NCBI RefSeq assembly: GCF_031979925.1
Contig: NZ_DALZFB010000001.1
Location: forward strand, 372,001 to 436,000
Source of the DNA: Pseudescherichia sp031979925
GTDB lineage: Bacteria; Pseudomonadota; Gammaproteobacteria; Enterobacterales; Enterobacteriaceae
DNA: 64,000 nt
Direction: 5' to 3'
This document shows, one piece after another, positions 16,561 through 25,271 of the stretch (position 1 is the first letter of the stretch; the number at the start of each line of letters is the position of its first letter). The translations under genes and the position numbers were made by a program. The notes below the pieces were generated by a model. That model did not search any database. It was not told the DNA's origin and was given only the letters and a program-made list of their open reading frames with translations.

Positions 16561-18048
16561 CTAGCCCTCTGACGGTTTGCGTTTGCCGATTGGCAGCGGC
16601 GGCGCGTCCGGCTGGCTCTCGCGTTCACGGGTAATCAGCGCCAATGCCTCTTCCCGGCTGAGCGCGCTGGCAGGCGTCACCAGCGTCACCACCACCGCAC
16701 AACCCAGGCTGGTCAGCACCGACGGCACGCAGGGGTTGCCCCAGAAGGCGAGCCAGTCGCTGTCCATCAAGACGGCGACCGACGCACCTGCACCACCCGC
16801 CAGCGCGGCCAGCGCCCCCTGCCAGTTAAAGCGGTTCCAGAAGCGGCCCAGAATCGAGCAGATAAACATGCCTGACATAATCATCGAGATCATTTTGGTG
16901 ATATAGCTGATGATGTCGTTAGAGGTCAGAGCGAACAGCAGGGCAAGGGCGATCACCAGCACCAGGAAGATGCGCGACAGGCGAATGGCTTTTTCCGGGG
17001 CAGGCATGTGACCGGTTACCAGGGTGTAGAGATCGCGCAGGATGATTGATACACCGGCAATGGCATCCGAACTGCCGGAGGACATATTGGCAGACATGCC
17101 TGCAATCAACACTGCCATCGCCAGCACCGGGGGCAGGACCTGGGTCGCGAACAGGAAGGCGAAGCCGCTGTTATCCAGCTGCGAGTTCATCGTCCAGACC
17201 GCCATGCCGATAATCGCGGGCAGGAAGGAGAAGAGCAGGTAAAGCAGGCCGGTGATGGTAAACGACTGGCGCACCGACGACACCGTTTTTGCCGAATAGA
17301 TGCGCTGACGGTAAGAGGGGGTCGCCAGCACGCCGACGCCGATCACCATCGCCAACGAGAAGGCGGGCAGGATGCCAAGTTTATCTACCGCAAACAAACT
17401 CTGCGCGGCAGGGTCGACGGCATGCTGAATATTCTCCCAGCCGCCGACATGATTCACTGCCAGCACGGCCATTAAAATAAAGCCGACAAACAGGATGATA
17501 GACTGCACGGTATCGATCCACACCACGGCGGAATAACCCCCAATGCCGACATACACCACAAACGCCAGAGCAATAATAATTTTGGCAACGTTAATGTCTA
17601 TTCCGCTGGCCCAGGCGAGATATAATCCGCCACCTAAAATATGTGCGCCAAGCCAGCCGATAGAGGCAATAAATATCAGTACGGCGACCACGTTTTTAAC
17701 AATCTTGCTGCCGCCTGTGTAATAAGAGATCTCTTCGCTCATGGTCATAAAGCGTAATTTACGTACCGGTGCAAATAACCAGGCAACCAGTAAAATCCCT
17801 ACCGCACCGCCGAGGCCATACAGCATCCCGGCCCAGCCGTTGGTATAGCCAAAGCCTACTGCGCCTACGCTCGATCCGGTACCGACCATCGTGCCGACGG
17901 TCGACCCCAGAATTAATATCATCGGTAACGAACGCCCGCCCAGCAAAAAGTCATCGCCATTTTTTTGATGCCGCGAAACATACCAGCCGAGCGTAATCAT
18001 GGCGCAGGCATACAGGGTGAACCAGACCAGAAAAGAGATATTATTCAT
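16561..18048 (-). CDS. Sodium:solute symporter (SSS family)
   Basis: The 495-residue integral membrane protein has about thirteen hydrophobic segments. SSS features include G-G-R-S-L-P-M-I-L-I-L-G-S-T-V-G-T-M-V-G near the N-terminus and G-I-G-G-Y-S-A-V-V-W-I-D-T-V-Q, the family signature around TM5-6. The C-terminal tail is cytoplasmic and charged. SSS members import sugars, amino acids or organic acids with Na+. Downstream of RidA and D-aminoacylase genes on the same strand, it most likely imports N-acyl-D-amino acids or D-amino acids. Confidence 0.85.
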   Translation of the reverse strand: MNNISFLVWFTLYACAMITLGWYVSRHQKNGDDFLLGGRSLPMILILGSTVGTMVGTGSSVGAVGFGYTNGWAGMLYGLGGAVGILLVAWLFAPVRKLRFMTMSEEISYYTGGSKIVKNVVAVLIFIASIGWLGAHILGGGLYLAWASGIDINVAKIIIALAFVVYVGIGGYSAVVWIDTVQSIILFVGFILMAVLAVNHVGGWENIQHAVDPAAQSLFAVDKLGILPAFSLAMVIGVGVLATPSYRQRIYSAKTVSSVRQSFTITGLLYLLFSFLPAIIGMAVWTMNSQLDNSGFAFLFATQVLPPVLAMAVLIAGMSANMSSGSSDAIAGVSIILRDLYTLVTGHMPAPEKAIRLSRIFLVLVIALALLFALTSNDIISYITKMISMIMSGMFICSILGRFWNRFNWQGALAALAGGAGASVAVLMDSDWLAFWGNPCVPSVLTSLGCAVVVTLVTPASALSREEALALITRERESQPDAPPLPIGKRKPSEG

Positions 18049-18202
18049 TGCTCACGTCCAGATATCGTTAATCTATTTCGTCTGCGCGAAACGGATGTGT
18101 TAACAGGACCGGTCACCTGAAAAAAGGCGCAGGGGATCCGAGAGTACAGGCAAAATGCATATTGCCGGGGTACCGCGATAGCGTTTTTTATAAATATGCG
18201 AT

Positions 18203-18222
18203 CTCCCTTGCGCGCAAGGGAG
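18203..18222 (-). other. Perfect 20-bp palindrome after the RidA gene
   Basis: A self-complementary GC-rich palindrome with no loop lies 7 bp past the RidA stop and about 155 bp upstream of the symporter start. It could be an operator upstream of the symporter gene, or an mRNA 3' stem after forming a small loop. There is no T-tract on the minus strand. Confidence 0.45.
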
Positions 18223-18228
18223 AGGAGA

Positions 18229-18624
18229 CTATTTAATGCGATCGGCGTTGTAGCAGGTCACATCAACTTCAACTTTGCAATCCACGACCAGGTCTGCGAC
18301 GCAGCAGATGCGGGCAGGCGGGTGATCGCCAAAAAATTCCCGGAAGACCTTGTTGAACGACTGAAAATAGCGGGCGTCGGTAAGGATCACCTTTACGTGA
18401 ACTACATCCGCCAGGCTATAGCCCGCTTCGGTCATGATATCCACGCAGTTCTGGATAGCCAGCCGGGACTGATCGACAATGCCGCCTTCCACTACTTCGC
18501 CATTTTTCATCGGGGTCTGGCCGGAGACGTACAGCCAGCCGCCTGCCTCAACTGCCCTGGCAAACGGCAGGTGCTGTCCGCCAGTACCGGTACCGCCTTC
18601 GGTGCCATAACGCTTAATGCTCAT
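18229..18624 (-). CDS. RidA family protein (reactive enamine/imine deaminase type)
   Basis: The 131-residue protein has the RidA (YjgF/YER057c/UK114) fold features: G-G-W-L-Y-V-S-G-Q-T-P near residue 32-42, and P-P-A-R-I-C-C-V-A near the C-terminus with the conserved arginine that binds carboxylates. RidA proteins hydrolyse enamine/imine intermediates released by PLP enzymes. That fits this cluster, which contains a PLP-dependent D-amino-acid lyase. A GAGGAG ribosome site precedes the ATG, 10 bp after the D-aminoacylase stop. Confidence 0.9.
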   Translation of the reverse strand: MSIKRYGTEGGTGTGGQHLPFARAVEAGGWLYVSGQTPMKNGEVVEGGIVDQSRLAIQNCVDIMTEAGYSLADVVHVKVILTDARYFQSFNKVFREFFGDHPPARICCVADLVVDCKVEVDVTCYNADRIK

Positions 18625-18633
18625 CGTTGCTCC

Positions 18634-20076
18634 TCATTCTGTGGTTTGTCGACGCAGGAAACGTCCTGCGCGTCCTGTAATCTTTTTATTTTGGCCATAG
18701 CTCATCACGCCATTCACCATCACGGCGTCGATGCCTTCTGCGGGCCGTTTGGGATCCGAAAAACTGGCGACGTCGCGCACAGTATGCGGATCAAAAAGGA
18801 CCAGATCTGCATAGTAGCCGGTTTTGATGAGGCCCCGCTGCGGCAGCTGGAAGCGCGTCGCCGACATGCCCGTCATCTTATGCACCGCCATATTCAGCGG
18901 GAAGAGCTTCTCGTCGCGACAGTAATGGCCCAGTACGCGCGGGAATGCGCCCCACAGGCGCGGGTGCGGCATCGGGTCGTTCGGCAACCCGTCTGAACCG
19001 ATCATCGTGACCGGATAGCGCAGCACCCGGCGCACGTCCTGCTCGTCCATGTTGTAGTAAATGGCCCCGGCGGGCATCAGCTGCTCCGCCGCGCTGTGCA
19101 GGCTTACCTGCCAGCCGTCCGCTATCTGCTGTAGCGTTTTGCCTGCCTGCTCCGGGTGCGGCTCAGACCAGGTGATGACGATGTCGAATTCGTCGGTCAC
19201 CTGCTTGAGATCCAGCGTCGAGGAGCTGGCAGAGTAGGGGTAGCAATCGCAGGCGATCTCCTGGTGCTGGCGCATTTTGTCGAAAAATGCCAACGTCTCC
19301 CGCGTGCGTCCCCAGTTCTTCGCCCCGGCGCACTTATGATGTGACACTACCACCGGCACCTTGCCGTGGCGGCCAATCCGGAACGCTTCGTCGAGCGCCT
19401 CCAGAATCGGTTCAAACTCAGAGCGCAGGTGCGTGGTATAGATACTTTTTTCCGCCGCCAGCTCTTCCGCCAGGGCCATCACTTCGTCCGTGGATGAGTG
19501 AAAAGCAGTGGCGTAAGCCAGCCCGGTGCTCATCCCTAATGCGCCCTGTTGCAGCGCCGTGCGCAGCTGCTGGCGCATGGCGGCGATTTCATCCGCTGTT
19601 GCCGCCCGGAACAGATCGTCCATGTGGTTATTACGCAGGGTCGTGTGGCCAATCAGCGTCCCGACGTTGATGGCGGGCCGCGCGGCTTCCAGCGCGTGGG
19701 CGTAAGCGTCGACCGTCGGGTAGATAAAATGCTCTTTCTCGCCCAGCAGGTTCATCGGGTCCGGTACATCACTGCGCACCGTGGCGGTCGCGGCGCTAAT
19801 GCCGCAGTTGCCGACAATAACGGTGGTGATCCCCTGGCTGATTTTCGGCAGGTAATCGGGCATGCGGATAACGTTGGTATCGTCATGGGTATGCACGTCA
19901 ATAAAGCCAGGCGACAGCACTTTGCCCGAGGCATCGATAATATGCTCCGCCTGAGGGTGGATCGCTGGTGCGATCTCCACGATGCGGTTGCCGCTGACCG
20001 CCACGTCGGCGCGGTATTCGGGTCCGCCGCTGCCGTCGATGACGGTGGCGTTTTGGAAAAGCCAGTCATGCTTCAT
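18634..20076 (-). CDS. D-aminoacylase / N-acyl-D-amino-acid deacylase
   Basis: The 480-residue amidohydrolase has P-G-F-I-D-V-H-T-H-D-D with metal ligands His62 and His64, and G-N-C-G with Cys91, the bridging cysteine typical of D-aminoacylases. The barrel shows T-T-H-L-R-S-E, V-S-H-H-K-C and I-G-S-D-G-L-P. The family splits N-acyl-D-amino acids into free D-amino acid and carboxylate in the cytoplasm. It heads a left-going operon with RidA and probably the symporter, divergent from the D-amino-acid lyase gene. Confidence 0.9.
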   Translation of the reverse strand: MKHDWLFQNATVIDGSGGPEYRADVAVSGNRIVEIAPAIHPQAEHIIDASGKVLSPGFIDVHTHDDTNVIRMPDYLPKISQGITTVIVGNCGISAATATVRSDVPDPMNLLGEKEHFIYPTVDAYAHALEAARPAINVGTLIGHTTLRNNHMDDLFRAATADEIAAMRQQLRTALQQGALGMSTGLAYATAFHSSTDEVMALAEELAAEKSIYTTHLRSEFEPILEALDEAFRIGRHGKVPVVVSHHKCAGAKNWGRTRETLAFFDKMRQHQEIACDCYPYSASSSTLDLKQVTDEFDIVITWSEPHPEQAGKTLQQIADGWQVSLHSAAEQLMPAGAIYYNMDEQDVRRVLRYPVTMIGSDGLPNDPMPHPRLWGAFPRVLGHYCRDEKLFPLNMAVHKMTGMSATRFQLPQRGLIKTGYYADLVLFDPHTVRDVASFSDPKRPAEGIDAVMVNGVMSYGQNKKITGRAGRFLRRQTTE

Positions 20077-20277
20077 AACACCTCATTCCCTTTCTGTTCT
20101 GTTGCCAAGTTAACCATTTACAAGCTGGGAAAACAGTGGAAAACTACGCAAAAGTCAGATCGTTTTGTGATACTTTTATTCAAATTACATAACAATATTA
20201 TATTTAATCCTTTATTTTCATATAGATAAATATGTTATTTTAACGTTAAGATGCAATAACCGGATAAGGATTATGTT

Positions 20278-21498
20278 ATGAAATACCATTCCGATACGTT
20301 GGTGACCCACAAGTCCGCCGTCATGCGCACCCCGGCGAACGTGCTGGCGGAAGATGTCTGCCTGCCTGCGGCGGTGATCAAACAGTCGGCGCTGCGCAAT
20401 AACATCGACTGGATGCAACGCTATGCTGACACGCGTGGCGTCTCGCTGGCACCGCACGGCAAAACCACCATGACGCCGTGGATCTTTCAGGCGCAGCAGC
20501 AGGCGGGCGCATGGGCGATTGGCGTTGGCAGCACCTGGCAGGCCGGGGCGGCAATGGCGAGCGGCATTAAGCGCGTGCTGATGGTTAACCAGCTGGTAGG
20601 GAAAGCCAACATGCAGCTGATTACTCAGCTTAAACAGCATTACCGCGAGGTAGATTACGTCTGCTGTGTGGACAGCGTAGACAATGCCGCTGCGCTTTCA
20701 GACTTTTTTGCTGCGCAAAACCAGACGCTGGATGTGCTGGTGGAGCTGGGCGTACCTGGCGGGCGCTGCGGCTGTCGCAGCATCGACGCTGCGCTGGCGC
20801 TGGCGCAGAGAATTCACGACCTGCCGGGGCTGCGGCTGCGCGGGCTGGAGCTGTATGAGGGCGTACTGCACGGCGACGATCCGCAGCCGCAGGTCGAAGC
20901 GCTGCTGCGCGATGCCGCGGAGCTTGCCTGCCGCATGGAAGGTCTGGTGGACGGTGAATTTATTCTCACCGGAGCCGGTACCGTCTGGTATGACGTGGTG
21001 TGTGATATCTGGCTCAACGCAAAGAAACCGGCCCGGTGCCGAATTGTGATCCGTCCGGGCTGTTACATCACCCACGACCGGGGGATTTATGCCGACGCGC
21101 AGCAGACGCTGATGGAGCGCGACCGCGTCGCCTGCGATCTGGGCGGCGATCTGGTCTCCGCCCTGGAGCTGGTGGCGATGGTGCAATCGGTGCCTGAAGC
21201 CGACCGTGCGGTAGTCAACTTCGGCAAGCGCGACTGTGCCTTTGACGCCGGGCTACCGCAGCCCATTGCCCACTACCGCAACGGCCAGGTGCTGCCGTTT
21301 CAGCCGCAGGCCATCGTCAGCGTCGGGGTGATGGATCAGCACTGTATGGTGAAGCTGGCCCCAGAAAGCGACGTCCGCGTCGGTGACATCCTGGTGTTTG
21401 GCACGTCACATCCGTGTCTGACATTCGATAAATTCAAAACGCTGCTGCTGATTGATGATGATTACCGCGTTGTTGAAGAGCTCGATACGCTGTTCTGA
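20278..21498 (+). CDS. PLP fold-III D-amino-acid lyase/deaminase (D-threonine aldolase / D-serine dehydratase-like)
   Basis: The 406-residue enzyme is related to metal-activated D-threonine aldolases and DSD1-type D-serine dehydratases. Lys62 in A-P-H-G-K-T-T-M is the expected PLP Schiff-base lysine. H-P-C-L-T-F-D (His378, Cys380) is the C-terminal metal site of this family. It would convert free D-amino acids released by the D-aminoacylase to keto acids, with RidA clearing the imine. It is divergent from the D-aminoacylase operon across a 200-bp AT-rich promoter region and has a strong terminator. Confidence 0.85.
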   Translation: MKYHSDTLVTHKSAVMRTPANVLAEDVCLPAAVIKQSALRNNIDWMQRYADTRGVSLAPHGKTTMTPWIFQAQQQAGAWAIGVGSTWQAGAAMASGIKRVLMVNQLVGKANMQLITQLKQHYREVDYVCCVDSVDNAAALSDFFAAQNQTLDVLVELGVPGGRCGCRSIDAALALAQRIHDLPGLRLRGLELYEGVLHGDDPQPQVEALLRDAAELACRMEGLVDGEFILTGAGTVWYDVVCDIWLNAKKPARCRIVIRPGCYITHDRGIYADAQQTLMERDRVACDLGGDLVSALELVAMVQSVPEADRAVVNFGKRDCAFDAGLPQPIAHYRNGQVLPFQPQAIVSVGVMDQHCMVKLAPESDVRVGDILVFGTSHPCLTFDKFKTLLLIDDDYRVVEELDTLF

Positions 21499-21514
21499 GG
21501 TTGTCGGCGATATG

Positions 21515-21540
21515 AAAAAGCTGCCCGGAGGCAGCTTTTT
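21515..21540. terminator. Bidirectional Rho-independent terminator
   Basis: 11-bp arms (21515-21525 and 21530-21540) with a 4-nt loop, A-rich on the left and T-rich on the right. It serves both the lyase gene on the plus strand and the VOC gene arriving on the minus strand. Confidence 0.9.
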
Positions 21541-21555
21541 CATTGGTGCGGATGC

Positions 21556-22134
21556 TTACTCCGCCGGGTGCTTCGGGTTCCACAGCCTTACATGAGACGT
21601 TTTTTCATACGCTTTGCCATTGGGGTAACCCACCAGCTCCATATCAGAACCCCATGGCGAGCGGAAGTGCACCCAGGTTTCACCGGCAGTATCGCCGCTG
21701 GCCATAGTGATAGGTTCACCGAGGATAGTCAGTCCCTGTGATTTCAGGTACGCGACGCCCGCTTTCACGTCATCGGTATAGAATGCGATATGTGATGCGC
21801 CGATATCCGCCATGCCAGGCATGACAGTGCTGCCTTGCGCGTTCTTGTATTCAAACAGCTCAATGTTCGAGCCAGTACCACAGCGGATCATACTGATGGA
21901 GACGCTGCCGGTCTGCTTTTTACCGTCGGGCGAAGCCAGCGCAGCCAGATCGAACGGGCCGATATGGGTTACCGGTACACAGCCGAAGGTGTCATGAAAG
22001 AACGTTTCAGCCTGTTTTAAATCAGGTACGTTAATGCCAGCGTGGTCGACGCCTGCGGCGTTAATGCCTGCCGCCTGCACCATGCCGCCAAAACTTAGCG
22101 CCAGAAAGGTAATCAGCGTAATTATACGTTTCAT
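21556..22134 (-). CDS. Exported VOC (glyoxalase-fold) protein
   Basis: The 192-residue protein has a clear signal peptide (residues 1-21, ending V-Q-A). A vicinal-oxygen-chelate domain follows, with V-D-H-A-G-I-N-V-P-D near residue 30, I-E-L-F-E-Y in the middle and D-M-E-L-V-G-Y-P near the end. The histidine and glutamates match metal-ligand positions of VOC enzymes. Most VOC enzymes are cytoplasmic, so a periplasmic one is uncommon. It begins 2 bp after the stop of the exported NTF2-like gene, so the two form an operon ending at the terminator at 21515-21540. Confidence 0.8.
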   Translation of the reverse strand: MKRIITLITFLALSFGGMVQAAGINAAGVDHAGINVPDLKQAETFFHDTFGCVPVTHIGPFDLAALASPDGKKQTGSVSISMIRCGTGSNIELFEYKNAQGSTVMPGMADIGASHIAFYTDDVKAGVAYLKSQGLTILGEPITMASGDTAGETWVHFRSPWGSDMELVGYPNGKAYEKTSHVRLWNPKHPAE

Positions 22135-22136
22135 GG

Positions 22137-22598
22137 TTAATGGCCTAATTTGTTATCAATAAACACGCGCGCGCTGGATATTTTGCCGTCCTGAAGCGTG
22201 AAGATATCTTCGCCGCGCACCAGGTTAGGGTTCTCTTTCGGCCCATAGCCCCAGGTCACACGACCGATGCCGTAATTCCAACTGATTGGGTCGGGGGTGA
22301 AGGTAAAGCCTGGGTGCCCGGCCTGGACTTTCTCAATCATCTTCACCACGCTGGCATAGCCGGTAGTTACACCGTCCTCATCGGCGGCAAAAAAGTCTGG
22401 CGTGTAGACCTGGGCGAACTCCTCGATGCGGCTCGCCGGGTTACGGTCGTTCCAGATCGCAAAATGGTGGTCGATAAGCCGCTGAGCGATGGTGATGTCC
22501 TGCGCTGACGTTGTCATTGTTTTGGTTTCCCGTGAGTGGGCCACCGGCAGCATAAGTAGCGCTGCCAGCACAAGCCCAAAGTGAATCGTCATTTTCAT
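22137..22598 (-). CDS. Exported NTF2-like (SnoaL-type) protein
   Basis: The 153-residue protein has a signal peptide (about 1-22, ending A-H-S). A cone-shaped NTF2-like domain is indicated by R-L-I-D-H-H-F-A-I-W-N, V-Y-T-P-D-F-F-A and R-V-F-I-D-N-K. Such domains bind small hydrophobic molecules or act as ketosteroid-isomerase-like enzymes. It is translationally close to the exported VOC gene, suggesting the two act together in the periplasm on one metabolite. The start at 22598 is supported by the signal peptide beginning M-K-M-T-I. Confidence 0.75.
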   Translation of the reverse strand: MKMTIHFGLVLAALLMLPVAHSRETKTMTTSAQDITIAQRLIDHHFAIWNDRNPASRIEEFAQVYTPDFFAADEDGVTTGYASVVKMIEKVQAGHPGFTFTPDPISWNYGIGRVTWGYGPKENPNLVRGEDIFTLQDGKISSARVFIDNKLGH

Positions 22599-22724
22599 GG
22601 TTAAGTTTGCCGCTGCTCTGCACCCTGTTAGGGAGCGTCATGTTCGGTGTGGGTGAACTTTAGCTTTGCGCGTATTTTTAAAAAATAGGGACAAATAGAA
22701 ATGACTATTCACGTACGTGGATAA

Positions 22725-22943
22725 TTGAGAGGAGGGGAAAGAGGCGAGGCAGGGGTGGAGGTCGGTTTTCATCAGGGCGTGGCGGAGCAGCTGGGTAAGC
22801 GCGGGCATCGCTTTACCTCGCTTAACGACCCGTACATGGACTTTGGTTCAGGCCAGTTTATCTGGAAGCTGACCACCGAAGGCAGCGACGGTTATGTTAT
22901 CGCCAGCGACAGCCGCCGCGACGGCCAGGCGGTGGGATTTTAA
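22725..22943 (+). pseudogene. C-terminal remnant of a gamma-glutamyltransferase-like gene
   Basis: An open stretch of about 72 codons ends with TAA at 22941-22943. Its C-terminal part reads like the last residues of gamma-glutamyltransferase family proteins: G-K-R-G-H-R-F, then F-G-S-G-Q-F-I, then A-S-D-S-R-R-D-G-Q-A-V-G-F. No ATG or ribosome site is found, and the catalytic region (about 450 residues) is missing, so this is a decayed fragment. The enteric family has intact ggt-like genes of this kind elsewhere; here deletion has left only the tail, next to umuDC. Confidence 0.6.
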
Positions 22944-23097
22944 ATATGCTGCGTGTATAAAGTAAGCGATTAAATGCAAAAGTCAAAAATTTACATATGC
23001 ATTAATTAATTGATAAATAACGATTTTTATTATTCGTAATTAGACAAGTGGCGATAAGCATTTACTTAAGCCACTTGATCGCGACACCATATAAATC

Positions 23098-23117
23098 TAC
23101 TGTATAAATACACAGTA
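23098..23117. promoter_or_regulatory. LexA (SOS) box of umuDC
   Basis: TACTG, ten A/T-rich bases, CAGTA: both conserved half-sites are perfect. It lies 24 bp upstream of the umuD start, as expected for tight LexA control. Confidence 0.95.
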
Positions 23118-23141
23118 ACTTATTATAATAAGGTGACGTTC

Positions 23142-23567
23142 GTGAGTTTAACATTTTATAAGCCCGCTGAGCTGCGCGAAGTTCTCGCGTTTCCTCTCTT
23201 TGGCGATCTGGTGCCGTGCGGTTTTCCCTCACCGGCGCAGGACTATGTAGAACAGAGTCTCGACTTAAACGAATTAATGATCCACCACCCCAACGCGACC
23301 TATTTTGTCAAAGCGGCAGGGGATTCAATGATCGACGGCGGCATTAACGATGGCGACCTGCTGGTGGTAGACAGCTCCCGTACCGCCGCCCATGGCGATA
23401 TTGTTATCGCTGCCGTCGACGGTGAATTTACCGTTAAAGAGCTTCAGCTTCGCCCCGTGATCCAGCTTAATCCCCGCAATCCCCGCTATACGCCCATCCG
23501 CATCGGCAGTGAAGAGGCGCTCGAAATCTTCGGCGTGGTCACCCACATAATTAAATTCACGTGCTGA
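23142..23567 (+). CDS. umuD: DNA polymerase V subunit UmuD
   Basis: This is the SOS-induced, self-cleaving subunit of polymerase V. With the GTG at 23142 as start (141 residues), the cleavage site is Cys26-Gly27 in V-P-C-G-F-P-S-P. The nucleophile is Ser62 in G-D-S-M-I-D-G and the general base Lys99 in F-T-V-K. An in-frame GTG at 23133 exists but lacks a ribosome site. The one at 23142 has AAGG eight bases upstream and gives a length near E. coli's 139. The stop is 3 bp before umuC. Confidence 0.93.
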   Translation: MSLTFYKPAELREVLAFPLFGDLVPCGFPSPAQDYVEQSLDLNELMIHHPNATYFVKAAGDSMIDGGINDGDLLVVDSSRTAAHGDIVIAAVDGEFTVKELQLRPVIQLNPRNPRYTPIRIGSEEALEIFGVVTHIIKFTC

Positions 23568-23570
23568 ATC

Positions 23571-24839
23571 ATGTTCGCCCTGGTGGATGTGAACTCATTC
23601 TATGCCAGCTGTGAAACGGTCTTCAGACCCGATCTGCAAGGCAAGCCGGTGGTGGTGCTCAGCAATAATGATGGCTGCGTGATCGCTCTCAGTGCGGAAG
23701 CGAAAAAGCTGGGCATTACCATGGGCGCACCGTTCTTCAAGCAGCGGGAGCTGTTTCGCGCCCACCGCGTCACCTGCTTTAGCAGCAACTATGAGCTGTA
23801 CGCCGACATGAGCCGCCGCGTCATGGGCACGTTAGAGATGCTCTGCCCACGGGTAGACGTCTACTCCATTGACGAGGCGTTCTGCGATCTCTCCGGGGTG
23901 CGTAACTGCCGCGTGCTGGAGGAGTTTGGCCAGGAGATTCGTAACACGCTATGGCGTGATACCCACCTGAGAGTCGGGGTAGGGATTGCGCAGACCAAAA
24001 CCCTGGCCAAGCTGGCTAACTATGCCGCCAAGCGCTGGCCGCAGTTGGGCGGCGTGGTGGATCTCTCTAACGTCGACCGCCAGCGGCGGCTGATGGAACG
24101 GCTGCCGGTCGGGGAGGTGTGGGGAATTGGGCGACGCCTCGCGAAAGCGCTGGATGCGCACGGGATCAAAACCGTACTGCAGCTCGCCGATAGCGATATC
24201 CGTTTTATCCGCAAGCAGTTCAGCGTCGTTATGGAGCGTACGGTGCGGGAGTTGCGGGGGGAATCCTGCCTGGCGTTCGATGAGTTTGTTCCGGCAAAGC
24301 AGGAGATTGTTTGCAGCCGCAGCTTTGGCGAGCGGACAGCGGACTATGAATCGGTCAGGCAGGCCGTCTGTACCTATGCCTCGCGGGCGGCGGCCAGGCT
24401 GCGCGGCCAGCATCAGTACTGCCGTGTCATCTCTACCTTTGTGAAAACCTCACCCTTTGCCGCAGGGGAGCCTTACTACGGTAACAGCGCGATGGTGAAG
24501 CTGCTGACGCCTACTCAGGACAGCCGGGATATTATCCACGCTGCGACAAACTGTCTGGAGACCATCTGGCGCGATGGCCATCGCTATCAGAAGGCGGGCG
24601 TGATGCTGGGGGATTTTTACAGCCAGGGCGTGGCGCAGCTCGATCTTTTTGATGCCAACGCGCCGCGTCCCGGCAGCGAGGCGCTGATGGCGGTGCTGGA
24701 CGAGCTGAACAAAAAACGCGGGCAGGGGACGCTCTATTTTGCTGGGCAGGGGATCCAGCAGGCGTGGCAGATGAAGCGCGAGATGCTCTCGCCGCGCTAC
24801 ACCACCCGATGGTCAGATCTGCCGATTATAAAAAGATAA
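23571..24839 (+). CDS. umuC: DNA polymerase V catalytic subunit UmuC
   Basis: The 422-residue Y-family translesion polymerase is full length. The catalytic acids lie in F-A-L-V-D-V-N-S-F-Y (Asp6) and Y-S-I-D-E-A-F (Asp-Glu near residue 101). The little-finger domain and the C-terminal UmuC extension (D-L-F-D beta-binding-like motif near residue 363) are present. It replicates past lesions with UmuD' and RecA. Cotranscribed with umuD from the SOS promoter. Confidence 0.95.
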   Translation: MFALVDVNSFYASCETVFRPDLQGKPVVVLSNNDGCVIALSAEAKKLGITMGAPFFKQRELFRAHRVTCFSSNYELYADMSRRVMGTLEMLCPRVDVYSIDEAFCDLSGVRNCRVLEEFGQEIRNTLWRDTHLRVGVGIAQTKTLAKLANYAAKRWPQLGGVVDLSNVDRQRRLMERLPVGEVWGIGRRLAKALDAHGIKTVLQLADSDIRFIRKQFSVVMERTVRELRGESCLAFDEFVPAKQEIVCSRSFGERTADYESVRQAVCTYASRAAARLRGQHQYCRVISTFVKTSPFAAGEPYYGNSAMVKLLTPTQDSRDIIHAATNCLETIWRDGHRYQKAGVMLGDFYSQGVAQLDLFDANAPRPGSEALMAVLDELNKKRGQGTLYFAGQGIQQAWQMKREMLSPRYTTRWSDLPIIKR

Positions 24840-24923
24840 TTAAACATGTGTAACGGACAACACTTCCTGGTATAACTTTTTTAAGGCTATGAAAGTCAGT
24901 CATATACCAACAGGAGAAGAGTG

Positions 24924-25271
24924 ATGATTTCAAAGGACAATGCAGAGCATTATGTCTGGGGTGACAATTGCGACGGTTGGTATCTGGTAAACCGGCAGGA
25001 CATGCTAGTCATTCATGAGCAAATGCCTCCAGGCACTGCCGAAAAACGGCATTTCCACTCCGTTTCCAGACAGTTTTTCTTTGTTCTTAAGGGTGTTCTG
25101 TCAATGGAGTTGGAAGGTGAAATTCATAATATAAAGGCCCAGCAGGGGCTGGAAATTCCCCCGGGGTCAAAGCATCAAGCCAGAAACGACAGCGAGTCTA
25201 CCGTAGAGTTTATTGTAATTTCGCACCCGACAACACGCGGGGATCGTTTTGACCTCTCTTCATTCACTTAA
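24924..25271 (+). CDS. Small cupin-domain protein
   Basis: The 115-residue single cupin has motif 1 around H-F-H-S-V-S-R-Q-F-F-F-V-L-K-G and motif 2 around G-L-E-I-P-P-G-S-K-H-Q-A-R-N. Conserved histidines suit a metal centre. AGGAG lies eight bases before the ATG at 24924; a GTG directly upstream is less likely. The substrate is unknown. Codon use is more AT-rich than the flanking backbone, as is the following transporter, suggesting both came in together. Confidence 0.8.
   Translation: MISKDNAEHYVWGDNCDGWYLVNRQDMLVIHEQMPPGTAEKRHFHSVSRQFFFVLKGVLSMELEGEIHNIKAQQGLEIPPGSKHQARNDSESTVEFIVISHPTTRGDRFDLSSFT

Noticed and set aside
22599..23141. Possible prophage or integron remnant around the umuDC genes
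   Set aside because: No integrase, attachment repeat or phage gene is visible; only the gamma-glutamyltransferase tail and the SOS promoter are supported.
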